DNA of 64,000 nt from Alcanivorax sp. DSM 26293 (GTDB lineage Bacteria; Pseudomonadota; Gammaproteobacteria; Pseudomonadales; Alcanivoracaceae), in NCBI RefSeq assembly GCF_900107995.1, contig NZ_FNUM01000001.1, forward strand, positions 62,001 to 126,000, in the 5' to 3' direction. The first letter of the stretch is position 1. Each line of letters begins with the position of its first letter. Shown here in pieces: positions 36,508 through 46,848 of this stretch. The position numbers were made by a program, and so were the translations under genes. Below the pieces are notes generated by a model. That model ran no database searches, was not told where the DNA came from, and was given only the letters and a program-made list of their open reading frames with translations.

Positions 36508-36939
36508 ATGGCTCGTGTTCAACTGGATCTGCCCGAACAATTCCTCTACACCCACACGATCAACGTCCGCATGACGGACCTGAATACCGGTAAGCATGTG
36601 GGTAATGACCAGATGATTTCCCTGCTCTCCGAGGCCCGTTACCGGTTTTTCTGCCATATCGGTTTTGATCAATTCGATAGCGACAAACAAAGTATTGTCG
36701 TAACCGACCTTGTTGCCACCTACATGGCAGAGAGTTTCGCCCAGGATGATCTGCAATTCGAAGTCGGATTGATGGATTTCAACAAGTACGGGGCCGATCT
36801 GATTTTCCGGGTGACCAAACAGCCCTCCGGGCAACGGGTGGTACTGGCCAAGCAGGGGTTTGTGTTTTTCGATCACCTGAAGCACGGGGTGATGCCCATG
36901 CCTGCTGCATTCCGTGAACGCTTTCCCAACCTGCAATGA
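36508..36939 (+). CDS. Acyl-CoA thioesterase, hot-dog fold
   Basis: A 143-residue single hot-dog protein of the 4-hydroxybenzoyl-CoA thioesterase type. MRMTDLNTGKHVGNDQMISL-like wording (HTINVRMTDLNTGKHVGND) corresponds to the active-site region with the acidic residue and His found in the family, followed by EARYRFF and a long helix. It should cleave acyl-CoA thioesters, but the substrate is unknown. It starts at 36508, about 200 bp past the GTPase operon, and is convergent with the regulator gene. Confidence 0.8.
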   Translation: MARVQLDLPEQFLYTHTINVRMTDLNTGKHVGNDQMISLLSEARYRFFCHIGFDQFDSDKQSIVVTDLVATYMAESFAQDDLQFEVGLMDFNKYGADLIFRVTKQPSGQRVVLAKQGFVFFDHLKHGVMPMPAAFRERFPNLQ

Positions 36940-36979
36940 GTATCGACGACGGTTGCAAAGGTCTATACGACAACCAGAC

Positions 36980-38704
36980 TCAAGCCAGCTCCAGCAACTC
37001 GGTCAGAAATTCCTTCCACATCGGGTAAACCATAAAGCGCCCCAGCCCGGGAAAACTGCGAAACCGTACTCCGGGAAGCTCATTCGCCAGGCCACGGGCA
37101 CTGCCGATGGAAATAATCCGGTCATCCTCACCGTGCCACTGCATGACCGGCATGGTGATCTTGCTCAAATCCACCTGCCAGGGGTGCTGCATGCGCAGGT
37201 ACTCGTCGATCATGATGCGCGCCCCCTGGAAATGGCTGCGGCGCATACATGTAATGGTTCGTTGTAGCAGGTCCGGGTTTGCCAGCACGGCTTTGTCCTG
37301 ATCGCACAATCCCTTGGCAATCATGGCAAAAAACTTCTCCGGTGCCTTCTGTACTCCACGAATGCCCAAACGCCCGACCAGCACGAACAGGCGCGGATCT
37401 CGCCGGAACAAACGCAGGAACATATTGTGGAGTGGATCAAGCTTGTCCAGTTCAAAGTGTTCAATGGGAACGGTGCTGGCAAGCAAACCGAGCCGGTCGA
37501 AGATATCCGGATACAGGGCAGCAGCGCACAATGCATAAGGCCCTCCCCCGCAATACGCAGCCATTGGCGGCCTATCCAGTTCAAGATGCCCGCACAGCGC
37601 CATGATATCCGGCGCAAAAGAACGGAATTCCAGATCAGATTTGTAGGTGGAGATGCCGTAGCCGGGTCGCACGATCATGATCATGCGCAGCCCTTTTTCC
37701 CGATACCATTCCTCAAAGTAGCTATGATCCGGCAGCGATGCTCCCAGATTATCCAGGGTTAATACCGGGCGACCATCGGGATCACCATACTCATACCAGC
37801 TCAGCACACGGCGATCCGGCAGGCTCAGGGTGTATTCCCGTTGCGTGTGGAGTTGCGGAAGTTTTGCCGCTTGCACCAGTGCATGGCCCATGGCGTGGCT
37901 GACCAGCTGTACCTGACTGTTGGCCTTCAATTTGGCCATGGTGGATTTGAGCTGGGTGCGCGCAGTATGAACACTCACATTCAACAGCCTGGCGCTCTGA
38001 TTCAGATTGCCGATTTTGCATAGCAGATGCAGCAGCCGCGATTCAGCCTGGGTGATATTGAACAGGGAGCGCAGCATTTCCGGAGAAGGCGTCACCACAC
38101 TGTGGCCCGCCAGTACCCAGACGATGGTGCGAAGCTGGGAAAGAGTGCCGGGTGCATCCGACTTCTGTACCGGCAGACATAACAGGGATACCCCGTCACC
38201 GGGAGAACTGATCAACCGGGGTTCCCGGCCTTCAGCCAGACGATTGATGCGATCCAGCGCCAGTTTCAAGGCCCGGTCGGCAAAAAGCAGGCCGCCGTCC
38301 TCGCGCAGCTGCACCGGGCCGTCCGCCAGCACCTGTCTGGCCACCGGATTGCATTCCAGCACCTGCATGCTGTCGTCCAGCATCAGCATGGGCCAGGGCA
38401 TCTGGTTGTACATGGCATTGAGCACCTGGGTGCGGTCTTCCAGGGCATGCATGTACGCACTGCTGCGTACCGCCCGTTCCAGGTGATCAATCAGCCGGTC
38501 CACTTCCCGGGCGCTTTGCCGGGGAGCCAGGGAGGAATCTGTGCCGTTGGCCTGTGGCTGGCTATCCGTCCAGCCGGCGATAGTATCCAGCAATTCTACC
38601 CAGTCACCGGGGGACAGTGCGGTTTCGTAGATCTTGCCGATCAACGCATCATGATTGTTATCGTCTTCCACAAGATCCTGTCCACAGAGAGCACAGCCAA
38701 TCAT
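36980..38704 (-). CDS. LuxR-type regulator with C-terminal degenerate alpha/beta hydrolase domain
   Basis: A 574-residue protein in three parts. Residues about 1-210 may hold a PAS-like sensory region (MPWPMLMLDDSMQVLECN). A LuxR-type helix-turn-helix lies at about 220-265 (ITQAESRLLHLLCKIGNLNQ, then LNVSVHTARTQLKS). From about residue 290 there is an alpha/beta hydrolase fold. The nucleophile elbow reads AAYCGGGPYAL with Cys385 instead of Ser, the expected His is Arg556 (GLGRFMVYP), and the usual HG oxyanion motif is DN; only Asp near 527 (HGEDDR) is kept. This suggests a ligand-binding pseudo-enzyme that controls the DNA-binding part. Start at 38704 is provisional; GTG 38671 is possible. 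Confidence 0.82.
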   Translation of the reverse strand: MIGCALCGQDLVEDDNNHDALIGKIYETALSPGDWVELLDTIAGWTDSQPQANGTDSSLAPRQSAREVDRLIDHLERAVRSSAYMHALEDRTQVLNAMYNQMPWPMLMLDDSMQVLECNPVARQVLADGPVQLREDGGLLFADRALKLALDRINRLAEGREPRLISSPGDGVSLLCLPVQKSDAPGTLSQLRTIVWVLAGHSVVTPSPEMLRSLFNITQAESRLLHLLCKIGNLNQSARLLNVSVHTARTQLKSTMAKLKANSQVQLVSHAMGHALVQAAKLPQLHTQREYTLSLPDRRVLSWYEYGDPDGRPVLTLDNLGASLPDHSYFEEWYREKGLRMIMIVRPGYGISTYKSDLEFRSFAPDIMALCGHLELDRPPMAAYCGGGPYALCAAALYPDIFDRLGLLASTVPIEHFELDKLDPLHNMFLRLFRRDPRLFVLVGRLGIRGVQKAPEKFFAMIAKGLCDQDKAVLANPDLLQRTITCMRRSHFQGARIMIDEYLRMQHPWQVDLSKITMPVMQWHGEDDRIISIGSARGLANELPGVRFRSFPGLGRFMVYPMWKEFLTELLELA

Positions 38705-38750
38705 AGGAAGAGCCGGGAAACACGGCAAGCAGGCAGGTGACAGCCGGCCG

Positions 38751-40469
38751 CTATTCCCGTACGTCTGCCGGCGCCGCCCGACGCTTGGCCAGCCAGCGCC
38801 AGACCAGTCCGTCCGGGCGCTGGTGTCCGGTCTGGACATAACGCAACGCGTTCAGATGCCGCAGGCTCCATTGCATCTGGTTATTGGCCTTGTCCGTGCC
38901 GCAAAAGAGCACCCGGTCACCGGGCTCAAGATTTTCCTTTTCATCGGGCAGGAGAGTATTGCGGCCATTACGACGCAGCATCAGGGGAATCGTATCCAGG
39001 CACGTTAGCCGATGGCGGGGACTGCGACACAGATTGCCCAGGGTCACCGGCTCCCCCAGACGCAGAGCCAGGGTCACTGCGGGGGTTTCTTCATCGCCTA
39101 TCTGCACGTGCCAGCTTTCCGGGGTAATCGTAGACGTGATGCTCCCCATTCTTGCCAGCAGTTGCTCATTCCAGGCATTGCCCTGCTTCTCCGCTTCCTG
39201 AAGAAATTCTTTCAACAACGGCGCATTGAGGACGGAGAGAAAACGGCTGGCCACAAGGAAGCTGGTCTGGACCGGCAATTCCGGGTTGACCGCCTGAAAC
39301 AGCAGACGATTGTGCAGCCGATTCTGCAAGGCCACCATGTAGATACTGCTATTGAGCTCCCGGGCGGTCATCATCACCGACAGGTTGTCAGCATCGTCCG
39401 GCGTGGCCACCACCAGGGCTACCGCCTTGTCGATACCGGCTTCACGCAAGGTCACCGCCTCGGTGCCCTTGCCTTCCACACTCCCCGCGGGTACATCCGG
39501 TTGCTTCGGATGCGGGGTAACCACCACCAGTTCGATACCTGCCTCCTTGCTGAGCGCTTCGTAGACGGCACGTCCGAAAGGACCGAAGCCACACAATATC
39601 CAGCGCCCCTGGGGCGGCATGGGGCGCTCCGGCAAGGCGGCACCGGGCAAAGAGGTAAGCCAGTCGTAAACCCGATGCGTATCCGGCTGGCGAATACCCA
39701 ACAACAATCGGCGGGCAAAATCCTGATAGGGATTGACCACCAGATCGGTGCCAAAGGACAACATGTTATTGGCATTCTCTTCGCTGCCGGCACGGCAGAA
39801 CACCTGGCTGTGCTTGTTCAACAACTTTACCGTGGTGGCAATTTTCAGATTGGTGTGATTGTTGTCGGTCACCGCCAGTACACCACGACATAGCGGATGC
39901 TTGAGTCCGGCCTTGACCAGATTTCCGGGAATTTCCGCATCCACGGTAAAACCTGGCACATACAGCCCCTGATCCTTCACGCGAAGGGAGTCAATGGCTT
40001 CCGGATCCTTGTCCACAATGACCACCCGCATGCCACGGCTCAGCAACGAGCGGGTCAGCAGTTTGCCTGTGTCGCCATAACCGCAAATCACATAAAAAGG
40101 TTCTCGAAACCGGCGCAGGCTCCGCTGCAACTGCACCCGGCTAAGCTCCTGACGGAAACTCTTGTCCTGAAGCAGGGAAATGATAATCCCCACGGAATAC
40201 AGCCAGGAAAACACGGTCAGATAAATACTGACCATAGTCCACATGCGCTGGCCGCCGGAGAAGTCGTAGGGGACTTCACCAAAGCCAATGGTACTGCCGG
40301 TATAACTGACCACATAGAAAGCTTCAAAAAAGCTCATGCGCCAGGGGTTTCCCTGATCATCCACCCCCGGAATCAGAGTGAAGCCTACCGTGGCAATACT
40401 GTAGGCGACTATCAGCACCACCAGCGGCACACGCATGCGCCGCAGGATCATGGGGACGACCGAGGGCAT
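38751..40469 (-). CDS. Potassium channel with two RCK/TrkA-N domains
   Basis: A 572-residue ion-channel protein. Two transmembrane helices near the N-terminus (about 13-32 and 76-100) flank a pore loop with the selectivity filter STIGFGEVP, Thr60 to Gly64, which fits K+ conduction. Two NAD-binding RCK-type modules follow, with CGYGDTGKLL at about 129-138 and LCGFGPFGRAV near 295. A TrkA-C-like region closes the protein (GDRVLFCG). RCK domains gate such channels by nucleotides or ions. The small membrane-protein gene upstream (40475) is 5 bp away, so the two are co-transcribed. Confidence 0.88.
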   Translation of the reverse strand: MPSVVPMILRRMRVPLVVLIVAYSIATVGFTLIPGVDDQGNPWRMSFFEAFYVVSYTGSTIGFGEVPYDFSGGQRMWTMVSIYLTVFSWLYSVGIIISLLQDKSFRQELSRVQLQRSLRRFREPFYVICGYGDTGKLLTRSLLSRGMRVVIVDKDPEAIDSLRVKDQGLYVPGFTVDAEIPGNLVKAGLKHPLCRGVLAVTDNNHTNLKIATTVKLLNKHSQVFCRAGSEENANNMLSFGTDLVVNPYQDFARRLLLGIRQPDTHRVYDWLTSLPGAALPERPMPPQGRWILCGFGPFGRAVYEALSKEAGIELVVVTPHPKQPDVPAGSVEGKGTEAVTLREAGIDKAVALVVATPDDADNLSVMMTARELNSSIYMVALQNRLHNRLLFQAVNPELPVQTSFLVASRFLSVLNAPLLKEFLQEAEKQGNAWNEQLLARMGSITSTITPESWHVQIGDEETPAVTLALRLGEPVTLGNLCRSPRHRLTCLDTIPLMLRRNGRNTLLPDEKENLEPGDRVLFCGTDKANNQMQWSLRHLNALRYVQTGHQRPDGLVWRWLAKRRAAPADVRE

Positions 40470-40474
40470 GTCAG

Positions 40475-40858
40475 TTACCGCTGCAGGGTGATGGTTTCCA
40501 CCGTCAGAAGCACGGCGGATAACAGGTTCGCCAGCAGGGCGCCACCGGACAGGGAGACAATGGACGCCATCACCGCTGGCGTCAGTCCCACTTCCGTCAC
40601 ATGCACTGCCACCGCCCAGACAATCGCCGCGACAATCAGCTGCAAGTCCGCCACCAGGCTGGAGGCCAGTAACACGGCGCCAATCTGTGTGCGTTCGCCA
40701 AATTTCAGCACAGTGGCGATCAGGCTCACGACCAGGGCAGCAAACAACTCGTAAACGTCATGGTGTTCCGGGTTATCAATCTCGCCGTAAAAGAACCCAA
40801 AGTTGAGAGTCAGCGCAAGCAGAATGAAAAAGCCAAAAACCACCTTCTCGAGGTTCAT
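40475..40858 (-). CDS. Small membrane protein (DUF6394-like)
   Basis: A 127-residue integral membrane protein with about three or four hydrophobic helices (residues about 8-24, 37-52, 58-85, 93-120). The pattern GFFYGEIDNPEHHDVYELFA and KFGERTQIGAVLLAS fits a family of unknown function (DUF6394) from memory. It lies 5 bp upstream of the K+-channel gene, so it may be a channel-associated subunit. No catalytic motif is visible. Confidence 0.6.
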   Translation of the reverse strand: MNLEKVVFGFFILLALTLNFGFFYGEIDNPEHHDVYELFAALVVSLIATVLKFGERTQIGAVLLASSLVADLQLIVAAIVWAVAVHVTEVGLTPAVMASIVSLSGGALLANLLSAVLLTVETITLQR

Positions 40859-41021
40859 CGTGCATCCTTGTTTTGCCTGAGGTGTTGGAGCTCATTGTGT
40901 CAGGGAATGGACGGGTGGGCTACCGGGTGACCGGGGGCATTCATTCGACCCGGCCCCGCAGCTGACGGGCAAACCTGTTTGCGTAGCCTCAGCTGCCAGC
41001 CCCTCTGACACCAGAATAATG

Positions 41022-42212
41022 CTACAACGCCAACCCGGTGCACCAGCCGCTGGCCCAGGCCCACTGGAAATTGAAACCCCCGAGCTGGCCGGTAACATCC
41101 AGGACTTCACCAATGAAGTGCAGGCCGGGCACGGTATTGACCTCAAACGTCTTGGAGGAGATGGCATCGGTATCCACACCGCCCAGGGTCACTTCCGCGG
41201 TACGATAGCCTTCGGTGCCGGAGGGTTTGAACTGCCAGCCCTTGAGGGTGGCCGCCACAGCGGCCAACCGCTCGTTACTGAACTGCTGCAGGTTGCCCTG
41301 CCAACCGAACCGTTCCACCAGTGCCCCGGCCAGCCGTTGCGAGAAGTATTGGCGCAACCATCGCTCCATGCCCCGATTGGGATGTTGGTTGCGCTCGGCG
41401 ACCAGATCGGCGAACGGATCGGCAACAGCCGGCAGCCAGTCCACAGTCACCGGGTGGCCTGGCGTCCAGAAACTGGACACCTGCAGCATGGCCGGGCCGG
41501 ACAGGCCCCGGTGGGTAATCAGCATGGGCTCGGCAAACCGGGCGCCACCCGCCTCGGCCACCACCTCGGTGCTGATCCCGGACAAGGCGGACAGCCAGGC
41601 CTTGTCATCCGGCTGCAACGTAAACGGCACCAGTCCGGCACGGGTGGGCAGCACACTGAGTCCGAATTGCTCGGCAAGCTGATAGCCGAAGCCGGTCGCC
41701 CCCATGGTGGGAATGGACAGCCCCCCGCAGGCCACCACCAGTTTGCGGCACTTTACGGCCCCAGCCGTGGTGGAAAGCACAAACCCATCCCCTGCCCGTT
41801 CCACCCGTCTGATGGCGGTTTTCAAGCAAATCTCTGCACCGGCCCATTCACATTCAGTGAGCAGGATATCGAGAATCTCTCTGGAGGATTCTGAACAGAA
41901 CAGCTGCCCCGGCGCCTTTTCCACATGCTCAATGCCGTGGCGCTCAACCAGCTCGACGAAGTGCCAGGGGCTGTAACGCTTGAGCGCGGATTTACAGAAA
42001 TGGGGGTTGGCGGAGACGAAATGATCCGGGGTGGTATTCAGGTTGGTGAAATTGCACCGCCCGCCACCGGACATGAGGATTTTCTTGCCCGCCTTGTTGG
42101 CGTGGTCAAGCACCCTGACCCGATGACCCTGATAGGCAGCCGTGGCGGCACACATCAGTCCGGCCGCACCCGCACCGATCACCACGACATCCACCTCTGC
42201 CACTGCTGCCAT
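41022..42212 (-). CDS. HI0933-type flavoprotein (YhiN family)
   Basis: A 396-residue FAD-dependent protein of the HI0933/YhiN family, whose function is not established. The N-terminal dinucleotide-binding motif VVIGAGAAGLMCAATAA is followed by the family signature AGKKILMSGGGRCNFTN. The C-terminal segment GEVLDVTGQLGGFNFQWAWASG closes the FAD site. No membrane segment is seen. It is monocistronic between the K+-channel pair and cysK. Confidence 0.9.
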   Translation of the reverse strand: MAAVAEVDVVVIGAGAAGLMCAATAAYQGHRVRVLDHANKAGKKILMSGGGRCNFTNLNTTPDHFVSANPHFCKSALKRYSPWHFVELVERHGIEHVEKAPGQLFCSESSREILDILLTECEWAGAEICLKTAIRRVERAGDGFVLSTTAGAVKCRKLVVACGGLSIPTMGATGFGYQLAEQFGLSVLPTRAGLVPFTLQPDDKAWLSALSGISTEVVAEAGGARFAEPMLITHRGLSGPAMLQVSSFWTPGHPVTVDWLPAVADPFADLVAERNQHPNRGMERWLRQYFSQRLAGALVERFGWQGNLQQFSNERLAAVAATLKGWQFKPSGTEGYRTAEVTLGGVDTDAISSKTFEVNTVPGLHFIGEVLDVTGQLGGFNFQWAWASGWCTGLAL

Positions 42213-42288
42213 ACCACCTCCTGATTGGGCGGCAAGGATAGCATAAGGTCCAGCGGTAGCCGTGATTTGCGGCGGCCAAGAGGAACAA

Positions 42289-42305
42289 GCCCCGCAGAGC
42301 GGGGC
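42289..42305 (-). terminator. Hairpin after cysK
   Basis: A 7-bp stem GCCCCGC/GCGGGGC with a 3-base loop lies 9 bp past the cysK stop. On the minus strand it is followed by TTGTTCCTCTT, so it may work as a weak intrinsic terminator. Confidence 0.65.
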
Positions 42306-42313
42306 GTGTGAAA

Positions 42314-43282
42314 TTACTGGTTCAGTTCCTGTTCACTGAACATGTCGGCGAACAGCGGAGAACTGAGGTAGCGTTCGCCGGAATCCGGCAACACCACAAC
42401 GATGGTTTTTCCCTCGAACTCTGGCAACTGACTGATGCGATCCGCCACGCACATGGCGGCCCCGCAGGAGATGCCGGCAAGAATACCCTCTTCCTGCATC
42501 AGTTTGTGGGCCCATGCCATGGCGTCGTCATTGCTCACTTGCTCACAACGATCCACCACCGACAGGTCCAGATTCTTCGGCACAAAGCCGGCACCGATCC
42601 CCTGAATCTTGTGGGGGCCATGGGTAGGCTCCTCGCCTTTCAAGGCAGCGGTAATCATGGTGGAGGAATCCGGCTCCACGGCGATGGAAGTGATGGCCTT
42701 GCCTTTCTGGTTCTTGATGTAGCGGGATACCCCGGTGATGGTGCCACCGGTCCCCACGCCACTGACCAGAACGTCGATATCACCACCGGTGGCCTCCCAG
42801 ATTTCCGGGCCGGTGGTTTTTTCGTGAATTGCCGGATTGGCCGGGTTGTTGAACTGCTGCAGCATCAGGAATTTTTCCGGGTTTTCGCTGACCAGTTCTT
42901 CCGCCTTGGCGATAGCCCCGGGCATGCCTTTGGCCCCGGGAGTCAGCACCAGCTTGGCACCCAGCGCCTTGAGGATCTTGCGACGCTCCAGGCTCATGGT
43001 ATCCGGCATGGTCAGGGTCAGGTCATAGCCCCGCGCCGCCGCCACATAGGCCAGGGCGATACCGGTGTTGCCGCTGGTGGGTTCCACCAGGGTCATGCCG
43101 GGTTTCAGTTGGCCACTTTTTTCCGCGTCCCAGATCATGGAGGAACCGATACGGCACTTCACACTGCCCGCCGGATTGCGTGATTCCAGCTTCGCGAGAA
43201 TCTTGCCCTGGCTGATACGGTTGATGCGCACCAGCGGTGTTTTGCCAATGGTTTCGCTGTTGTCCTTGTAGATCTCGGTCAT
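42314..43282 (-). CDS. cysK: Cysteine synthase A
   Basis: Makes L-cysteine from O-acetylserine and sulfide, using pyridoxal phosphate. The 322-residue protein has the PLP Lys in [11 protein letters not shown], the phosphate loop TSGNTGIAL, the substrate loop segment and [14 protein letters not shown]. The ending [14 protein letters not shown] (here [11 protein letters not shown]) is typical. The start at 43282 gives [20 protein letters not shown] terminator lies past its stop, and the CBS-domain gene ends 30 bp upstream of its start. Confidence 0.95.
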   Translation of the reverse strand: MTEIYKDNSETIGKTPLVRINRISQGKILAKLESRNPAGSVKCRIGSSMIWDAEKSGQLKPGMTLVEPTSGNTGIALAYVAAARGYDLTLTMPDTMSLERRKILKALGAKLVLTPGAKGMPGAIAKAEELVSENPEKFLMLQQFNNPANPAIHEKTTGPEIWEATGGDIDVLVSGVGTGGTITGVSRYIKNQKGKAITSIAVEPDSSTMITAALKGEEPTHGPHKIQGIGAGFVPKNLDLSVVDRCEQVSNDDAMAWAHKLMQEEGILAGISCGAAMCVADRISQLPEFEGKTIVVVLPDSGERYLSSPLFADMFSEQELNQ

Positions 43283-43312
43283 GGTTGCCTCTCCTGAATC
43301 TCTCGTTGATTC

Positions 43313-44338
43313 CTATTGCGGCTTTTCCTGCTTTTTCAACCGTCGGCTCCAGCGCTGACGGGCGTAAAGTCGCAAATCCGCCACGTGATCGGTTTCGTCC
43401 ATGATCTCACGGCCGAGAATACTTTCCAGAATATCCTCCAGGGTAATCAGTCCCACCCAGGTGCCGTGCTCATCATAGACCACCGCCATGTGCTGACGTT
43501 GGGCCAGCATGGCATGGAACAGCTTGTCGATGCCCATACTGGTGTGGACCAGAGGGACCTCGTGAGCCAGGGCGCTCATGGTCTGGTCCGGGTTGCAGCC
43601 GAGCAGGTCGGATTTGTGAATATAGCCCTTGCCCTCGCCCTGCTCCGTCATCACCGGAAAACGGGAAAACGGCTGGTCCTTCTCCTTTTCCAGAAAGTCG
43701 GCCACGGTCATTTCCGGGGTCACCGTGCGACATACGGTGCGCGGAGTCATGATGGTGCCGACCTTGATGTCATGCAGACGCAGGATGTTCTGGATCACCT
43801 GAAACTCGTTGTCATCTAGCGCATCCTGGTCCTTGCCCATATCGGCCAAAGCGCGAATTTCCGCCCGCACTTCCACGTCATGCTCGCCGCCACCAATGCG
43901 GCTGGTGATCAGTTTCGACAACCACACAAACGGCATCAGGGCGATAATAATGAATTGCAGAATGGGCGGGAGAATGGGCGCCAGGGCGCGCCAGTACTTG
44001 GCACCAATGGTCTTGGGGATAATTTCAGACAACACCAGAATCGCCAGTGTCATCACCGCAGAGGCCGCCCCCAGCCAGGCTTCGCCAAACACCACCGCCA
44101 CCTGGGCGCCGACTCCGGTGGCGCCTACGGTATGAGCCACCGTATTAAGAGTAAGAATAGCGGACAGGGGCTTGTCGATATCATCTTTATAGGTACGCAG
44201 CGTCTCGTAGAGCTTGGGCCGTGTTTCTCGCAGGCCGGCGATGAAGCTCGGCGTGATCGACAATAATGCTGCCTCAAGAATCGAGCAGAGAAAGGAGAAG
44301 CCGATGGAAACGGCCGCGAAGATAATCAGCAGGGTCAC
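43313..44338 (-). CDS. CNNM/CBS-pair (DUF21) membrane protein
   Basis: A 341-residue membrane protein of the hemolysin/CorC-like CNNM family. Residues 1-150 form the DUF21 transmembrane domain with about three helices and a fourth re-entrant segment (ILVLSEIIPKTIGAKYW, which contains the conserved Pro). A pair of CBS domains follows (about 195-320), with KVGTIMTPRTVC and AVVYDEHGTWVGLITLEDIL. Related proteins act in Mg2+ or Co2+ handling, and the CBS pair binds adenosine nucleotides. It ends 30 bp before the cysK start. Confidence 0.85.
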   Translation of the reverse strand: MTLLIIFAAVSIGFSFLCSILEAALLSITPSFIAGLRETRPKLYETLRTYKDDIDKPLSAILTLNTVAHTVGATGVGAQVAVVFGEAWLGAASAVMTLAILVLSEIIPKTIGAKYWRALAPILPPILQFIIIALMPFVWLSKLITSRIGGGEHDVEVRAEIRALADMGKDQDALDDNEFQVIQNILRLHDIKVGTIMTPRTVCRTVTPEMTVADFLEKEKDQPFSRFPVMTEQGEGKGYIHKSDLLGCNPDQTMSALAHEVPLVHTSMGIDKLFHAMLAQRQHMAVVYDEHGTWVGLITLEDILESILGREIMDETDHVADLRLYARQRWSRRLKKQEKPQ

Positions 44339-44386
44339 TGTGTGAAGCTCCTTCCGAAAGCCGCTGTCAGGCAGCGGTCCAAATAA

Positions 44387-45682
<1,296 letters not shown>

Positions 45683-45696
<14 letters not shown>

Positions 45697-46840
45697 GCTG
45701 TGCTTCCTCGGTGTTGTCGTCTTCCAGGCCCGTGGCGGGATGATCGTCGTTGTGGCTGACAAGATGCAGGGTACGGGTGGGGAAGGCAAACTCTGCCCCG
45801 TGCTCGTTGACGATGGCCATGATCTTCATGAGCACATCCTGCTTGATCTCATGGTAACGCACCCACTGGGTGGTCTTGGTGAAGGTATAGATAAAGAATT
45901 CCAGATGCGAGGCGCCGTAACTGTCGAAATTCACGATCAGGGTACGGCTGTCAGTTTCCAGCTCCTCGTGATCAATCAGCATCTGTTTCACCTCCGCCAC
46001 GATAGCCGGCATTTTCTGCCAGTCCTCGTAGCGGATACCGATTTTCTCGTTGATGCGGCGGTTGAGCATGCGCGATGGATTTTCCAGCACCACGGTCGTG
46101 AACATGGCATTGGGGATATACAGCGGGCGCTGGTCGAAGGTGCGGATGCAGGTCAGTCGCCAGCCGATGTTCTCCACCGTGCCCTCGATGGAACGATCCG
46201 GCGAACGTACCCAGTCCCCCACCCGGAACGGCTTGTCCAGATACACCATCATGCCGCCGAAGAAGTTGGCCAGCAGATCCTTGGCCGCAAAGGCCACCGC
46301 CATGCCCCCGATGCCGCCAAAGGCCAACACCCCGGAGATGCTGTAGCCCAGGGTCTGCAACACGATCAGCAGGGCGGTAATGATTACTGACACCCGCAAC
46401 AGCTTGGCAATGGCCGCCGCCGTGGACTGGTCCATGGGTTTGCGCATGCGCGACGGGTCGATCAGGTTTTTCTCCGTGTAGGAGATAAACCGATTGAGAA
46501 ACATGGCGATGATCACGATAAAGGCGATCTGACGCACCTTGGGGGCAAGATCGAACAACTCATTGGCTTGTTCGGTTACCGCTTGCAGCAGTTCCACCGA
46601 TACGGACAGCCCCACGACCCAGAACACCAGCCGCAGCGGAATCCGCGCCGCTTCCAGCAGGGCGTCGTCCCACAGGGTTTCCGTCTTGTTGATGAGCCGG
46701 TCGAGCACGTCGATGACGCGCATCATGATAAAGTTCACCGACACCGTGCACAGCACGATGATGAACAGTTGAGTCAGCCAGATATCCGTGGGGGTCTCCA
46801 CGTTCGGCCATTGCAACAGTTGGTTCCAGTCCCAGTTCAT
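45683..46840 (-). CDS. mscS: Mechanosensitive channel, MscS family
   Basis: A small-conductance mechanosensitive channel that relieves osmotic downshock. The 385-residue protein has about four transmembrane helices at residues 20-180, including the pore helix with the MscS pattern (GISGVLAFGGIGGMAVAFAA continuing to AKDLLANFFGG) and the beta domain signature GDWVRSPDRSIEGTVENIGW. A C-terminal cytoplasmic cage domain follows, with RTLHLVSH. It overlaps hpt by 14 bp and begins 8 bp after nagZ. Confidence 0.92.
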
Positions 46841-46848
46841 GAGAGTCC

